DNA of 64,000 nt from Actinoplanes regularis (GTDB lineage: Bacteria; Actinomycetota; Actinomycetes; Mycobacteriales; Micromonosporaceae), in assembly GCF_900188005.1 (NCBI RefSeq), contig NZ_FZNR01000002.1:248001-312000 (forward strand). Reading direction: 5' to 3'. The notes under the pieces were generated by a model that worked only from the letters and a program-made list of their open reading frames with translations, searched no databases and was not told where the DNA came from. Position 1 is the first letter of the stretch; the number at the start of each line of letters is the position of its first letter. Of this stretch, positions 49,689 through 56,878 are shown piece by piece. A program made the translations under genes and the position numbers.

Positions 49689-50954
49689 TCAGCCATGTCG
49701 GGTGCGGGTCGCCGCGGATCGTCGAGTGAGGATGAGAACGGCCGCTGCCGCGGCCCCGACCAGGGCCGTCAGCAGCACGGTGGGATGTGTGCCGACGCTG
49801 TCCGCGACGGACGCCACCGGGTTCGGCCGGCCCAGCCGCGCGATCAGCCAACCGGCCGCCGCGACACCGGTCAGGGCGGCGGCGGTCAGGCGGAACCGGT
49901 GGCCGAAGCGGGTGCGGGCGACCGCCACCAGCACCGGCAGGGCCAGCGCGACCAGCGCCAGCTGAACCAGCTCGATGCCCAGGTTGAAGCCGAACAGGCT
50001 GAGCGCCAGGCGGCCGGTGGAGAGTCGCAGCTCGGCGAGCGTGAACGAGAAGGCCAGCCCGTGGCCGAGACCGAAGAACGCGGCGACGGCCGCCTCTCGG
50101 CCGGGGAAGATCGGGCGTACGGCGTGCGCCGCCCCGACCAGGATGCTGGCCGCGATGAACGACTCCACCGGCCACGCCGGGAGGTCCAGGTGCGTCGACG
50201 CGCTGACCGCCAGGGCCGCGGAGTGGCCGATCGTGAAGGCCAGCGTCGTACGCGCGATCCTGGCGACCGTCGAGCGCGGGCCGCCGGATCCGGACCAACG
50301 CCCGCCGGCCGCCAGCAGCGGCGCCGGAAGGAGCAGGATCAGCAGGAAGAGCAGGTGGTCCGCGCCTTGCAGGATGTGCTCGGCGCCCAGTTCGACCATC
50401 GCCAGGAGACCGGACCACCGGCTGCCGTCACCCAGGTCCACTCGGAGCGCCGGCACGGTCATGGTCCGGTTGTCGATCTGGATCGTGCCGACCTGCGTCG
50501 AGGACGACGACAGCCGGCCACCGGCCCAGTCCCGCCGGACCGAGACGAGCACGGTGTGGGTGACGACCCGGTGGACGATCACGTCGTACCCGAGGGTGAA
50601 GTGCCGGAGGTCGCCACCGGCCGGCGGTGTCAGCGTCGCCGTCGCGGTGATCTCCTGGTAGGGGCCGGTCGACGTCTGTTCCGCCGAGCCGACCGCGACC
50701 TCGCCGACGGTGACCGTCCAGGCCCGGCCGTCGGTCGAGAGTGGCCGGATGTGGGCGGCCAGGTACGTCCGCACCGGCTCGCCCCCGCGGGCGAGGTCCA
50801 GGTCCGCGGACGGCAGCTCCAGACGCGCGGTCACCGACGTCTCGTGCACGTCGAGCAGGACCACCGAGTGCGGCATCGGGTGGGCGGCGGCGGGCGGCGC
50901 CCCGAGCAGGAGCGCCGCCGTCACCACCAGTGCGGTGATGAGTGCCCGTCGCAT
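49689..50954 (-). CDS. HupE/UreJ-family membrane protein with N-terminal extracellular domain
   Basis: 421 residues. A signal peptide (to about residue 24, PPAAAHPMPHS) is followed by a soluble beta-rich domain (about 25-180), then six or seven helices (about 185-415) of the HupE/UreJ type with ELGAEHILQGADHLLFLLILLL, FTIGHSAALA and FFGLGHGLAFSF: the repeated His motifs (HxxxGxDH, GHS, GHG) are those of nickel/cobalt-associated HupE permeases. It may move a metal ion or protect against it, but the long extracellular domain is a different architecture from classical HupE. ATG 50954 overlaps the stop of the DUF3500 gene by one base, so the two act together. Confidence 0.88.
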   Translation of the reverse strand: MRRALITALVVTAALLLGAPPAAAHPMPHSVVLLDVHETSVTARLELPSADLDLARGGEPVRTYLAAHIRPLSTDGRAWTVTVGEVAVGSAEQTSTGPYQEITATATLTPPAGGDLRHFTLGYDVIVHRVVTHTVLVSVRRDWAGGRLSSSSTQVGTIQIDNRTMTVPALRVDLGDGSRWSGLLAMVELGAEHILQGADHLLFLLILLLPAPLLAAGGRWSGSGGPRSTVARIARTTLAFTIGHSAALAVSASTHLDLPAWPVESFIAASILVGAAHAVRPIFPGREAAVAAFFGLGHGLAFSFTLAELRLSTGRLALSLFGFNLGIELVQLALVALALPVLVAVARTRFGHRFRLTAAALTGVAAAGWLIARLGRPNPVASVADSVGTHPTVLLTALVGAAAAAVLILTRRSAATRTRHG

Positions 50955-52177
50955 CAGAACGAGAACTCTCCGCCGTAGTCGCGAGTGTGGTCACGGTAGA
51001 CGGTGTGGTAGTGGATCTGGTCCCGGTAGACCACGCCGTTCTGGCAGACGAACTCGATCCACACGCTCGGCCCGTCGATCCGCAGGTAGTCGCCCTGGGT
51101 CTCGTAGCCGGTGCCGCCAGAGATCCCGACGACGGTCCGGTCCAGCTCCGACTCGTAGATCTTCAGGAGCTGCCGCGCCGAGGCGTCGTCGCTGTTCGAG
51201 ACCCACGCCTTGATCGCGTCGAGGACGAGCCGCTTCTGCCCGGGCGAGAACGTCTTGACCGGGACGCCCTCCTTGGTCGCCGGGAACTGGCCGTCCTTCT
51301 GCGGGCCGACCAGCACGTCCCCGAAGGACTCGGCCATCGTGGCCGCGGTCATCTGCTTGGTGGTGAGGCTCGCGGCGAGGGCGGCGACAGAGTTCTTCTG
51401 GGCCGCCATCGCCTCGACGGTGGCGCCGCTCGAGTCGGTGTAGCTGATCGGTTCGACGCCGAGGAAGAACGGGCTGGCGCCGGTCACCCGGCCCTTCTCG
51501 TAGGTGAGATGGACGGCGAGGTGGTGACCGCCGAAGTTGAGCTGCCAGGTGCCGGTGACCGAGGGGGTGCCGAGGAACGCCAGGTAGTAGAAGCCGCTGC
51601 CGTACGAGAAGGCGCCGCCACCGCCGCCGGCGGGCGGCCCGCCCGAGCCGGAGGGCGCGGGGGCCGGCTCTCCGGAGGCGGACGGGGCCGAGCCGTCACC
51701 CGGGCCGGCCGAGCCGCCGCTGTCCGCGGCCAGCAGGTCGTCCGCCGCCATGATCTTCCTGATCTGGTCGAAGCCGGTGCCCTGCCCGGTCCCGGCCGCC
51801 ACCCGCAGCACCGTCTCGGCCGCGGTGAGCTGCTCGGCGGTGAGGGTGCCGAGCTCGATCCCGGGCCGGCAGGTGCCGGCGCACGGCAGGTTGGACCAGG
51901 CGGTCGCGTTCTCCTCGGTGAGATCGAGCAGCACCTCGGACTTCTGGCCGTCGCTGAGCGTGCCGAGGAACGCGTCGGCGGCGTTCACCAGCCCGGCGAC
52001 GCCCTTGGCGCCCCGGGTCGGGTCCTGGGGCGCGGCCAAGGGGCGGGGGTCGGGGGCGGTGGCGGCGTTCGCGGTGGCGATGCCGGCGCCGAGGACCGCG
52101 AGTGCGGTCGCGGCCAGGGCGACACCACGCCAGCGCCGGGGGCCCGGCTGGGCGTGACGGGCCGTTTCGTCCTTCAC
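50954..52177 (-). CDS. Exported DUF3500-domain protein
   Basis: 407 residues from GTG 52177, with GAGGAG 6 nt upstream. A signal peptide covers about residues 14-40 (RRWRGVALAATALAVLGAG). The DUF3500 domain spans about 60-400: LSDGQKSEVLLDLTEENATAWSNLPC, GTPSVTGTWQLNFGGHHLAVHLTYEKG, and the end YRDQIHYHTVYRDHTRDYGGEF (landmarks FGGHHLAVHL and HYHTVYRDHTRDYGG) rich in His and Asp, plausible metal ligands. A Gly/Pro/Ser linker (about 155-190) interrupts it. Family function is unknown. Translationally coupled to the HupE-like gene, so a metal-related role at the cell surface is reasonable inference. Confidence 0.88.
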   Translation of the reverse strand: MKDETARHAQPGPRRWRGVALAATALAVLGAGIATANAATAPDPRPLAAPQDPTRGAKGVAGLVNAADAFLGTLSDGQKSEVLLDLTEENATAWSNLPCAGTCRPGIELGTLTAEQLTAAETVLRVAAGTGQGTGFDQIRKIMAADDLLAADSGGSAGPGDGSAPSASGEPAPAPSGSGGPPAGGGGGAFSYGSGFYYLAFLGTPSVTGTWQLNFGGHHLAVHLTYEKGRVTGASPFFLGVEPISYTDSSGATVEAMAAQKNSVAALAASLTTKQMTAATMAESFGDVLVGPQKDGQFPATKEGVPVKTFSPGQKRLVLDAIKAWVSNSDDASARQLLKIYESELDRTVVGISGGTGYETQGDYLRIDGPSVWIEFVCQNGVVYRDQIHYHTVYRDHTRDYGGEFSF

Positions 52178-52365
52178 GGGATACTCCTCACAGAGGACTG
52201 GAGAATGGGTCACAAGATTGTTGACAACCGCATCCCCGGCGCACAACCCAGCAATCTGGAATTGCGCCTGTGAGTTCTCCGTCAAGAACCTGTCAAACTG
52301 GCCCACCTGCGGAAACGTTGAAACAAATGTTCACAGGCAATAGATAGGCGTTTCTTATCCCATTC

Positions 52366-53778
52366 CTAGGAAAGGGTGAGGATGTGGAAACCCCAAGGCG
52401 GCAGATCGACAAAGAGTCCGTCGGTCGCCAATTCACTGCCGGACCGTTCGAAGACCCGGCCGTCCAGCCGGTCGACCAGCCGCCAGGCCCGCCCGGCCAG
52501 TGCCGGCCCGGGCAGCTCGACCCGCCCCTGCGCCGGATGCGCCGCGTAGTTGACCACCACGACAGTGGCGTCCCAGGACCAGGCCAGCAGGTCCTGATGC
52601 GACGGGTTGTCCGGCCAGCCGGAAGTCCCGAGCAGCCGCCACTCCCCCCGCCGGACGTCGCCGGCGACCTCGATGAGTCGCCGGTAGAAGTCGCGCAGCC
52701 CGAGGTCGGCCGGCTCGTCCGGGTAACGGGCCAGGAAGACCGGCAGCCGGGTACGCCGCCCCTCGAACTGCCCGTCGTGCCAGAGCGTCGCCCCCGGCAG
52801 GGTCGCCACCGCCACCGCGGCCGCCCGGCCCCGCCCGTCCGGCATGGCCGCCGCGGCCCGCGGCTCGTCATGGTTCTCCAGGAAGCGGACCAGTCTGTCC
52901 TGATAGTCCCGGCCGGCCGCGAGGTGCGCGCGGACCGAAGCGGCATCCTCGTGCGCGAGCCGGTCGTAGAGCCGCTTGTCGTAACAGAAGTCGAAGCCCT
53001 GCTGCTGCAACAGCCACTCGGTGTCCCAGTACACCTCGGCGATCAACGCGACGTCCGGATGCCGCTCCCGCAGCTCGCCGATCAGGCCGGGCCAGAACTC
53101 GGTGGCCGGGACCGGGCCGGCGTGCCGCCCCCAGGTACCCGCGAAGATCTCGTTGGTCAGCAGCATCGCCATGTCGCAGCGCATCCCGTCGCACTGCTCG
53201 GCGATCCGCGACATCACGTCCAGGGTCGCCGCCCGCAGCCCGGCGGAGAACGCGTTCAGCTGGACCACATCGGGCCACGGCGGAAAGAACGGGTCCCGCC
53301 CGTTCGCGATCGAACCGTCCTCCAGGCGCACGAACCAGTCCGGATGCCCGAGCACCGCCGGATGGTCCGGGGCGACGTGGTTGGGGACATAGTCGAGGAT
53401 CAGCTTCAACCCACGTTCGCGCAGCTCAGCACGGGCTTTCGCGAGCCCGGACGGTCCGCCCAGCCGGTCGTCGACCCGGTAGCGGCGCACGCAGTACGGC
53501 GAGCCGACCACGTCGTCCGGCGCCAGGTCGGGCAGCGCGCGCCGGAACGCCCGCTGCAACCCGTCGTCGGCGCGGGCCACCGCCAGACCGGCCGGACTGC
53601 GCTCCCAGACACCCATCAGCCAGACCGCGTCCAGGCCGGGCGTGGCCACCTCGTCCCAGACCCCGGCGGGCACGTCCGCCAGGGTCACCGGGCGGCCGAG
53701 CCGGCGGGACAGGCCGGTCAGCCACGGCCAGGTATCGATCTCGTAGATCGCCGGGGAGGCCGGCCAGCCGGTCTGCAC
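52366..53778 (-). CDS. GH13-family intracellular alpha-glucan enzyme
   Basis: 470 residues, no signal peptide. Barrel landmarks: IYEIDTWPWL at the N-terminus, LILDYVPNHVAPDHP (conserved region I), DGMRCDMAM (region II, nucleophile Asp about 202), LIAEVYWD (region III, acid/base Glu about 245) and FLENHDEPR (region IV, Asp about 303). The C-terminal beta domain (about 380-468) ends it. It lacks starch-binding modules. Likely substrates are short alpha-glucans or maltosyl/trehalose-type sugars; the exact specificity is not readable. GTG 53778 directly follows TAACGT (53785-53790) by 6 nt, so the mRNA is probably leaderless. Confidence 0.9.
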   Translation of the reverse strand: MQTGWPASPAIYEIDTWPWLTGLSRRLGRPVTLADVPAGVWDEVATPGLDAVWLMGVWERSPAGLAVARADDGLQRAFRRALPDLAPDDVVGSPYCVRRYRVDDRLGGPSGLAKARAELRERGLKLILDYVPNHVAPDHPAVLGHPDWFVRLEDGSIANGRDPFFPPWPDVVQLNAFSAGLRAATLDVMSRIAEQCDGMRCDMAMLLTNEIFAGTWGRHAGPVPATEFWPGLIGELRERHPDVALIAEVYWDTEWLLQQQGFDFCYDKRLYDRLAHEDAASVRAHLAAGRDYQDRLVRFLENHDEPRAAAAMPDGRGRAAAVAVATLPGATLWHDGQFEGRRTRLPVFLARYPDEPADLGLRDFYRRLIEVAGDVRRGEWRLLGTSGWPDNPSHQDLLAWSWDATVVVVNYAAHPAQGRVELPGPALAGRAWRLVDRLDGRVFERSGSELATDGLFVDLPPWGFHILTLS

Positions 53779-53784
53779 GGTCTC

Positions 53785-53790
53785 ACGTTA
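53785..53790 (-). promoter_or_regulatory. -10 box of a leaderless promoter (GH13 gene)
   Basis: TAACGT on the minus strand, 6 nt before GTG 53778; the same hexamer precedes the M1 peptidase gene. Confidence 0.5.
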
Positions 53791-53795
53791 GCGCC

Positions 53796-54218
53796 TCAGC
53801 AACCGGGATCAGGAACGTCCAGGCTGATCGGTTTTCCGTGCGGCGTCGCATAGACGACGTCCAGGATCAACGGCCCGCTCCCCTCGTTCCGGCCGACATG
53901 GGACCGCGGCTCGTCCGGGTCCTCCATCAGGCTCTCCCCGGCGGTGTACCGGTGCCGGGTCGTGCAGTCGGACAGCTGGTGGGTGAGGGTCCCCTCGCGG
54001 ACGTTGCCGAACACCAGGCCCGGGTGCCGGTGCCAACCCGTGCTGCCGCCGGGCGCGATGGTGATCTCCCGCAGCAGGTAATCGGTGTCGTCCACCGTCC
54101 ACCGCCAGACGGTCCGGGCTGTCACGGCGGTGCCGGGCGTGGCCTGCGCCTCGTCGGCGACGCTCACCGAGCCCAGCACCACGCAGCCGATCAATGCCAT
54201 CCGAAGGATTCCCCGCAT
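53796..54218 (-). CDS. Secreted cupin-domain protein
   Basis: 140 residues. A signal peptide (MRGILRMALIGCVVLGSVSVADEAQA, cleavage about 26) leads to a single conserved-barrel domain (about 35-130) with TGWHRHPGLVFGNVREG (two His and a Glu-like position of cupin motif 1) and SHVGRNEGSGPLILDVVY (motif 2). The His-rich motif can bind a metal. The last residue is Cys, with another at about 84. ATG 54218 has AAGGAA 5-6 nt upstream. Extracellular; enzymatic or binding role unknown. Divergent from the aminotransferase gene. Confidence 0.88.
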   Translation of the reverse strand: MRGILRMALIGCVVLGSVSVADEAQATPGTAVTARTVWRWTVDDTDYLLREITIAPGGSTGWHRHPGLVFGNVREGTLTHQLSDCTTRHRYTAGESLMEDPDEPRSHVGRNEGSGPLILDVVYATPHGKPISLDVPDPGC

Positions 54219-54265
54219 GTTGTTCCTTTCCTCCGCCTTAAGCCTCCAAGGGGATCAACGAAGTT

Positions 54266-55597
54266 GTGAACGATCTGGCTGCGACCTCCGTACTCGTCGG
54301 CGGCATCGTCACCGAGGACCAGCGGGAGGACACCGTGGCACGGACCGGAATCGACACTTCGATCCTGCACAAGGGAGCGCACAGCGCCTCCTACTTCGAC
54401 CTCGCCCGGGCGGCCGGTGAAGGTGCGGAGATCGTCGACTTCTGCATCCCGTGCAACCCGTACTTCCCCACCCCGGAGATGTTCGACGAGCTCACCAGGG
54501 AGCTGAAGAGCATCCTGAAGTACTACCCCAGCGACTCCGCCACCATCACCAAGAAGCTGGCCAGCGTGCTCGGCCTGCACCCGCAGACGGTGGCGATGGC
54601 GAACGGCTCCACCGAGCTGATCACCTGGATCGACCACCTGCTGGTCAAGGAGAGCCTGGCCGTCCCGATCCCGACCTTCGGCCGCTGGACCGACCAGCCC
54701 CTGGAGACCGGCAAGCGGGTGGACATGTTCCCGCTGCAGGAGCGCGACGGCTTCCGGCTCGACCTGGAGGAGTACGTCGAGTTCATCCGCGAGCGCCGGT
54801 CCCGCGTCGCGGTCGTCTGCAACGTGAACAACCCGGACGGCAACTACCTGCCGCGCCGCGACATCATCCGGTTCATGGACCAGCTCAGCGACCTGGACCT
54901 GGTGATCATCGACGAGTCGTTCATCGACTTCTCGGACGCCGAGCGCTACCCGTCGGTCGGCCCGGACGCGGTGATCCGCCCGAACGCGGTGGTGCTCAAG
55001 TCCCTGGGCAAGAACTTCGGCCTGCACGGCATCCGGTTCGGGTACATGCTGAGCAACCCGGCGATCGCCGGCAAGATCGCGAAGATGCTGCCGAAGTGGA
55101 ACCTGAACTCCCTCGCGGAGAAGGTGGTCCACATGATCCAGGACCACGAGATGGAGTACGAGGAGAGCCTGCGCCTGCTCAGCCGCGACCGCCGGTCGAT
55201 GGGCCGGGAGCTGCAGCGCATCCCGGGCCTCACGGTCTTCCCCTCGCAGGGCAACTTCTACCTGGTCAAGCTGCCGACCGAGTGGTCCGGCGTGGCGCTG
55301 CGCGACTTCCTGGTCGCCAACCACGGCATCATGACCCGCGAGTGCGGCAACAAGCTGGGCATGACCAGCCAGTTCATGCGCCTGGTGGTCCGCCCGGCCG
55401 GCGACGTGGACCGGCTCGTCGACGGCATGCTCGACTACTCGCAGCGCTTCCACGGCCGCTCGGTCTACGAGTCCGACACGCTCGAGAGCACCAGCCGCCG
55501 CTGGGCCGAGTCGTACGACGAGAAGCCGGACAACCTGGTCCCGTACCCGCAGCGCGGTGGCGGCGAGTACACCGCCCGCCGAGCCGCCGTCAGCTGA
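54266..55597 (+). CDS. PLP-dependent aminotransferase, class I/II (HisC-like)
   Basis: 443 residues from GTG 54266 (GTG 54335, with GGGAGGA 4 nt upstream, is an alternative start that removes 23 residues). Fold type I motifs: NGSTELITWIDHLL, VVCNVNNPDGNYLPR (Asn contacting substrate carboxylate), VIIDESFIDFSD (Asp to the PLP ring) and VLKSLGKNFGLHGIRFGY with the PLP lysine near 248. The C-terminus extends about 50 residues beyond the family (YDEKPDNLVPYPQRGG). It resembles histidinol-phosphate aminotransferases, but no his genes are nearby, so a specialised substrate is likely. Its 3' end overlaps the convergent metallopeptidase gene by 8 bp. Confidence 0.9.
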   Translation: MNDLAATSVLVGGIVTEDQREDTVARTGIDTSILHKGAHSASYFDLARAAGEGAEIVDFCIPCNPYFPTPEMFDELTRELKSILKYYPSDSATITKKLASVLGLHPQTVAMANGSTELITWIDHLLVKESLAVPIPTFGRWTDQPLETGKRVDMFPLQERDGFRLDLEEYVEFIRERRSRVAVVCNVNNPDGNYLPRRDIIRFMDQLSDLDLVIIDESFIDFSDAERYPSVGPDAVIRPNAVVLKSLGKNFGLHGIRFGYMLSNPAIAGKIAKMLPKWNLNSLAEKVVHMIQDHEMEYEESLRLLSRDRRSMGRELQRIPGLTVFPSQGNFYLVKLPTEWSGVALRDFLVANHGIMTRECGNKLGMTSQFMRLVVRPAGDVDRLVDGMLDYSQRFHGRSVYESDTLESTSRRWAESYDEKPDNLVPYPQRGGGEYTARRAAVS

Positions 55598-56801
55598 CCG
55601 CCGGGTCCGGCTCGGAGAGAGCCCGCATCAGGGCGCCCACGGCGGCCACGTCGCGGGCGCGGGTCGCGTCGCCGCCCCCGTCCCGGTGACGCGGCCCCCG
55701 CGGGCGCAGTGCGAGCACCTCGTCGACGGCGCGCGGCCCGACCTTGAACGTGTCGTAGCCGGCCGGGCCGGTCAGGAACGCCAGTGCGGCGGCCGACAGC
55801 ACCGCGCGCACGTCGGTCAGCCCGCTGCCCAGCCCGCGCAGCAGCCCCGCCGCGCCCGACGGGGCCCTCGCGACATCCGGGTGGGTGAGCACGTCGCGGA
55901 GGCTGCGGCCGCCCAGTCCGGCGTACGCGAAGGTCGCCAGGGCCCGGCCCACCCGCGCCGCCTCGCCGTCGCCCTGATCCTCCGTCGCACCGTGGCAGAG
56001 CTCGATCCGCGCCGCCGGCGGCGGATAGTCCGCCGCGCCCGCGCCGTCCCCCGCGCCGATCGCGCCGGCCAGCACCTGCCTGTAGGCGGCTCCGCACGCC
56101 ACGCTCGCCACCACGTCCGCGAACGCCTCCCCCAGCCACGGCTCCCACCGTGCCACCGCGGCCGGGTCCAGCCCGGCGAGCGCCCCCGGCAGCTCCGCGG
56201 TGAGCCCGCAGTCGTCCTCCACATGGTGTCCCGCCTCGTGCGCCACCAGCAGCACCCCGGGCAGGTGACCGGTCAGGAACCAGGGCATGCCGATCACCGG
56301 GACCGGCAGTCCCCGCACCGCCTCCACGCCCGACCTCGTCCGCACCCCGCGCGGCAGCAGGTCCCGGTAGCTCACCCCACGGGCGGCCGCGAACGGCACC
56401 GCACCCCGATCCAGGAAGACCAGCGGCGGCTCCTTCAACCGCCCGTCGACGGCCCGGTGGTAGACGGCCCAGGCCAGCTCGTCGGCGACGTCGAGGATCC
56501 GGCGCAGCGGTTCCACCTGCCGCAACAGCAGCTTGGCCCGGAAGAAATCCCAGACGTGGTGCAGGTCGAGCACCCGCTCGAACGGGTCGGCCAGCTCCGG
56601 CACCTCGGCCAGGGCGGCGCCGAGCAGGCTCGTGATCGCCTCGATCTGACTGGTGTGCTTCTCCATCGCCTCGGCGGTGGCCAGCTCCCGCCAGTACGCC
56701 CACTCGTCGCACAACCCACGCACCGCGTGCGCCAACTCCAAGTCCCGCAGCTCGCTCATGCCGCCACCCGAGCTAGCTGATTCGCTTGCCAGCTCGCTCA
56801 T
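55590..56801 (-). CDS. Zincin-type metallopeptidase-like protein of the CHAT operon
   Basis: 403 residues from ATG 56801, which has GGAGGT 6 nt upstream; ATG 56759 and 56834 are alternatives. The motif HEAGHHVED (about 187-195) gives the HExxH zinc site, and GEAFADVVAS (Glu about 224) is a plausible third ligand in the gluzincin manner. The N-terminal half (about 30-150) is helical. No signal peptide, so it would act in the cytoplasm or be activated there. No named family. Translation is coupled to the upstream 26-codon ORF by ATGA. As the last gene after two CHAT/ATPase genes, it could be the effector or a substrate of the CHAT protease; this is inference. Confidence 0.8.
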   Translation of the reverse strand: MSELASESASSGGGMSELRDLELAHAVRGLCDEWAYWRELATAEAMEKHTSQIEAITSLLGAALAEVPELADPFERVLDLHHVWDFFRAKLLLRQVEPLRRILDVADELAWAVYHRAVDGRLKEPPLVFLDRGAVPFAAARGVSYRDLLPRGVRTRSGVEAVRGLPVPVIGMPWFLTGHLPGVLLVAHEAGHHVEDDCGLTAELPGALAGLDPAAVARWEPWLGEAFADVVASVACGAAYRQVLAGAIGAGDGAGAADYPPPAARIELCHGATEDQGDGEAARVGRALATFAYAGLGGRSLRDVLTHPDVARAPSGAAGLLRGLGSGLTDVRAVLSAAALAFLTGPAGYDTFKVGPRAVDEVLALRPRGPRHRDGGGDATRARDVAAVGALMRALSEPDPAVS

Positions 56802-56878
56802 GCCGCCACCTCCGCTACGCTCCGGCGTCGCCATGAGCCACCGACTGAGCTGGCTGATTCGCTCGCCAGCTCACTCAT
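56748..56878. repeat. Repeated start-site module (three copies)
   Basis: Reading the minus strand, ATGAG(T/C)GAGCTG begins at 56878, 56801 and 56759. The first two copies share about 33 bp encoding MSELASESASS; the third is a short copy (MSEL). The module carries a start codon each time, so it appears to be duplicated translation-initiation DNA. Confidence 0.8.
56798..56878 (-). CDS. 26-codon mini-ORF coupling the CHAT-like and metallopeptidase genes
   Basis: ATG 56878 overlaps the stop of the 1588-residue gene (ATGA), and its own TGA (56798-56800) overlaps the ATG of the metallopeptidase gene (ATGA again). The peptide starts MSELASESASSVGGS and ends RRRSVAEVAA. Its first eleven residues equal those of the downstream protein, which shows it arose by duplicating that gene's start. 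It may simply pass ribosomes on, or be a functional micropeptide. Confidence 0.4.
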   Translation of the reverse strand: MSELASESASSVGGSWRRRSVAEVAA

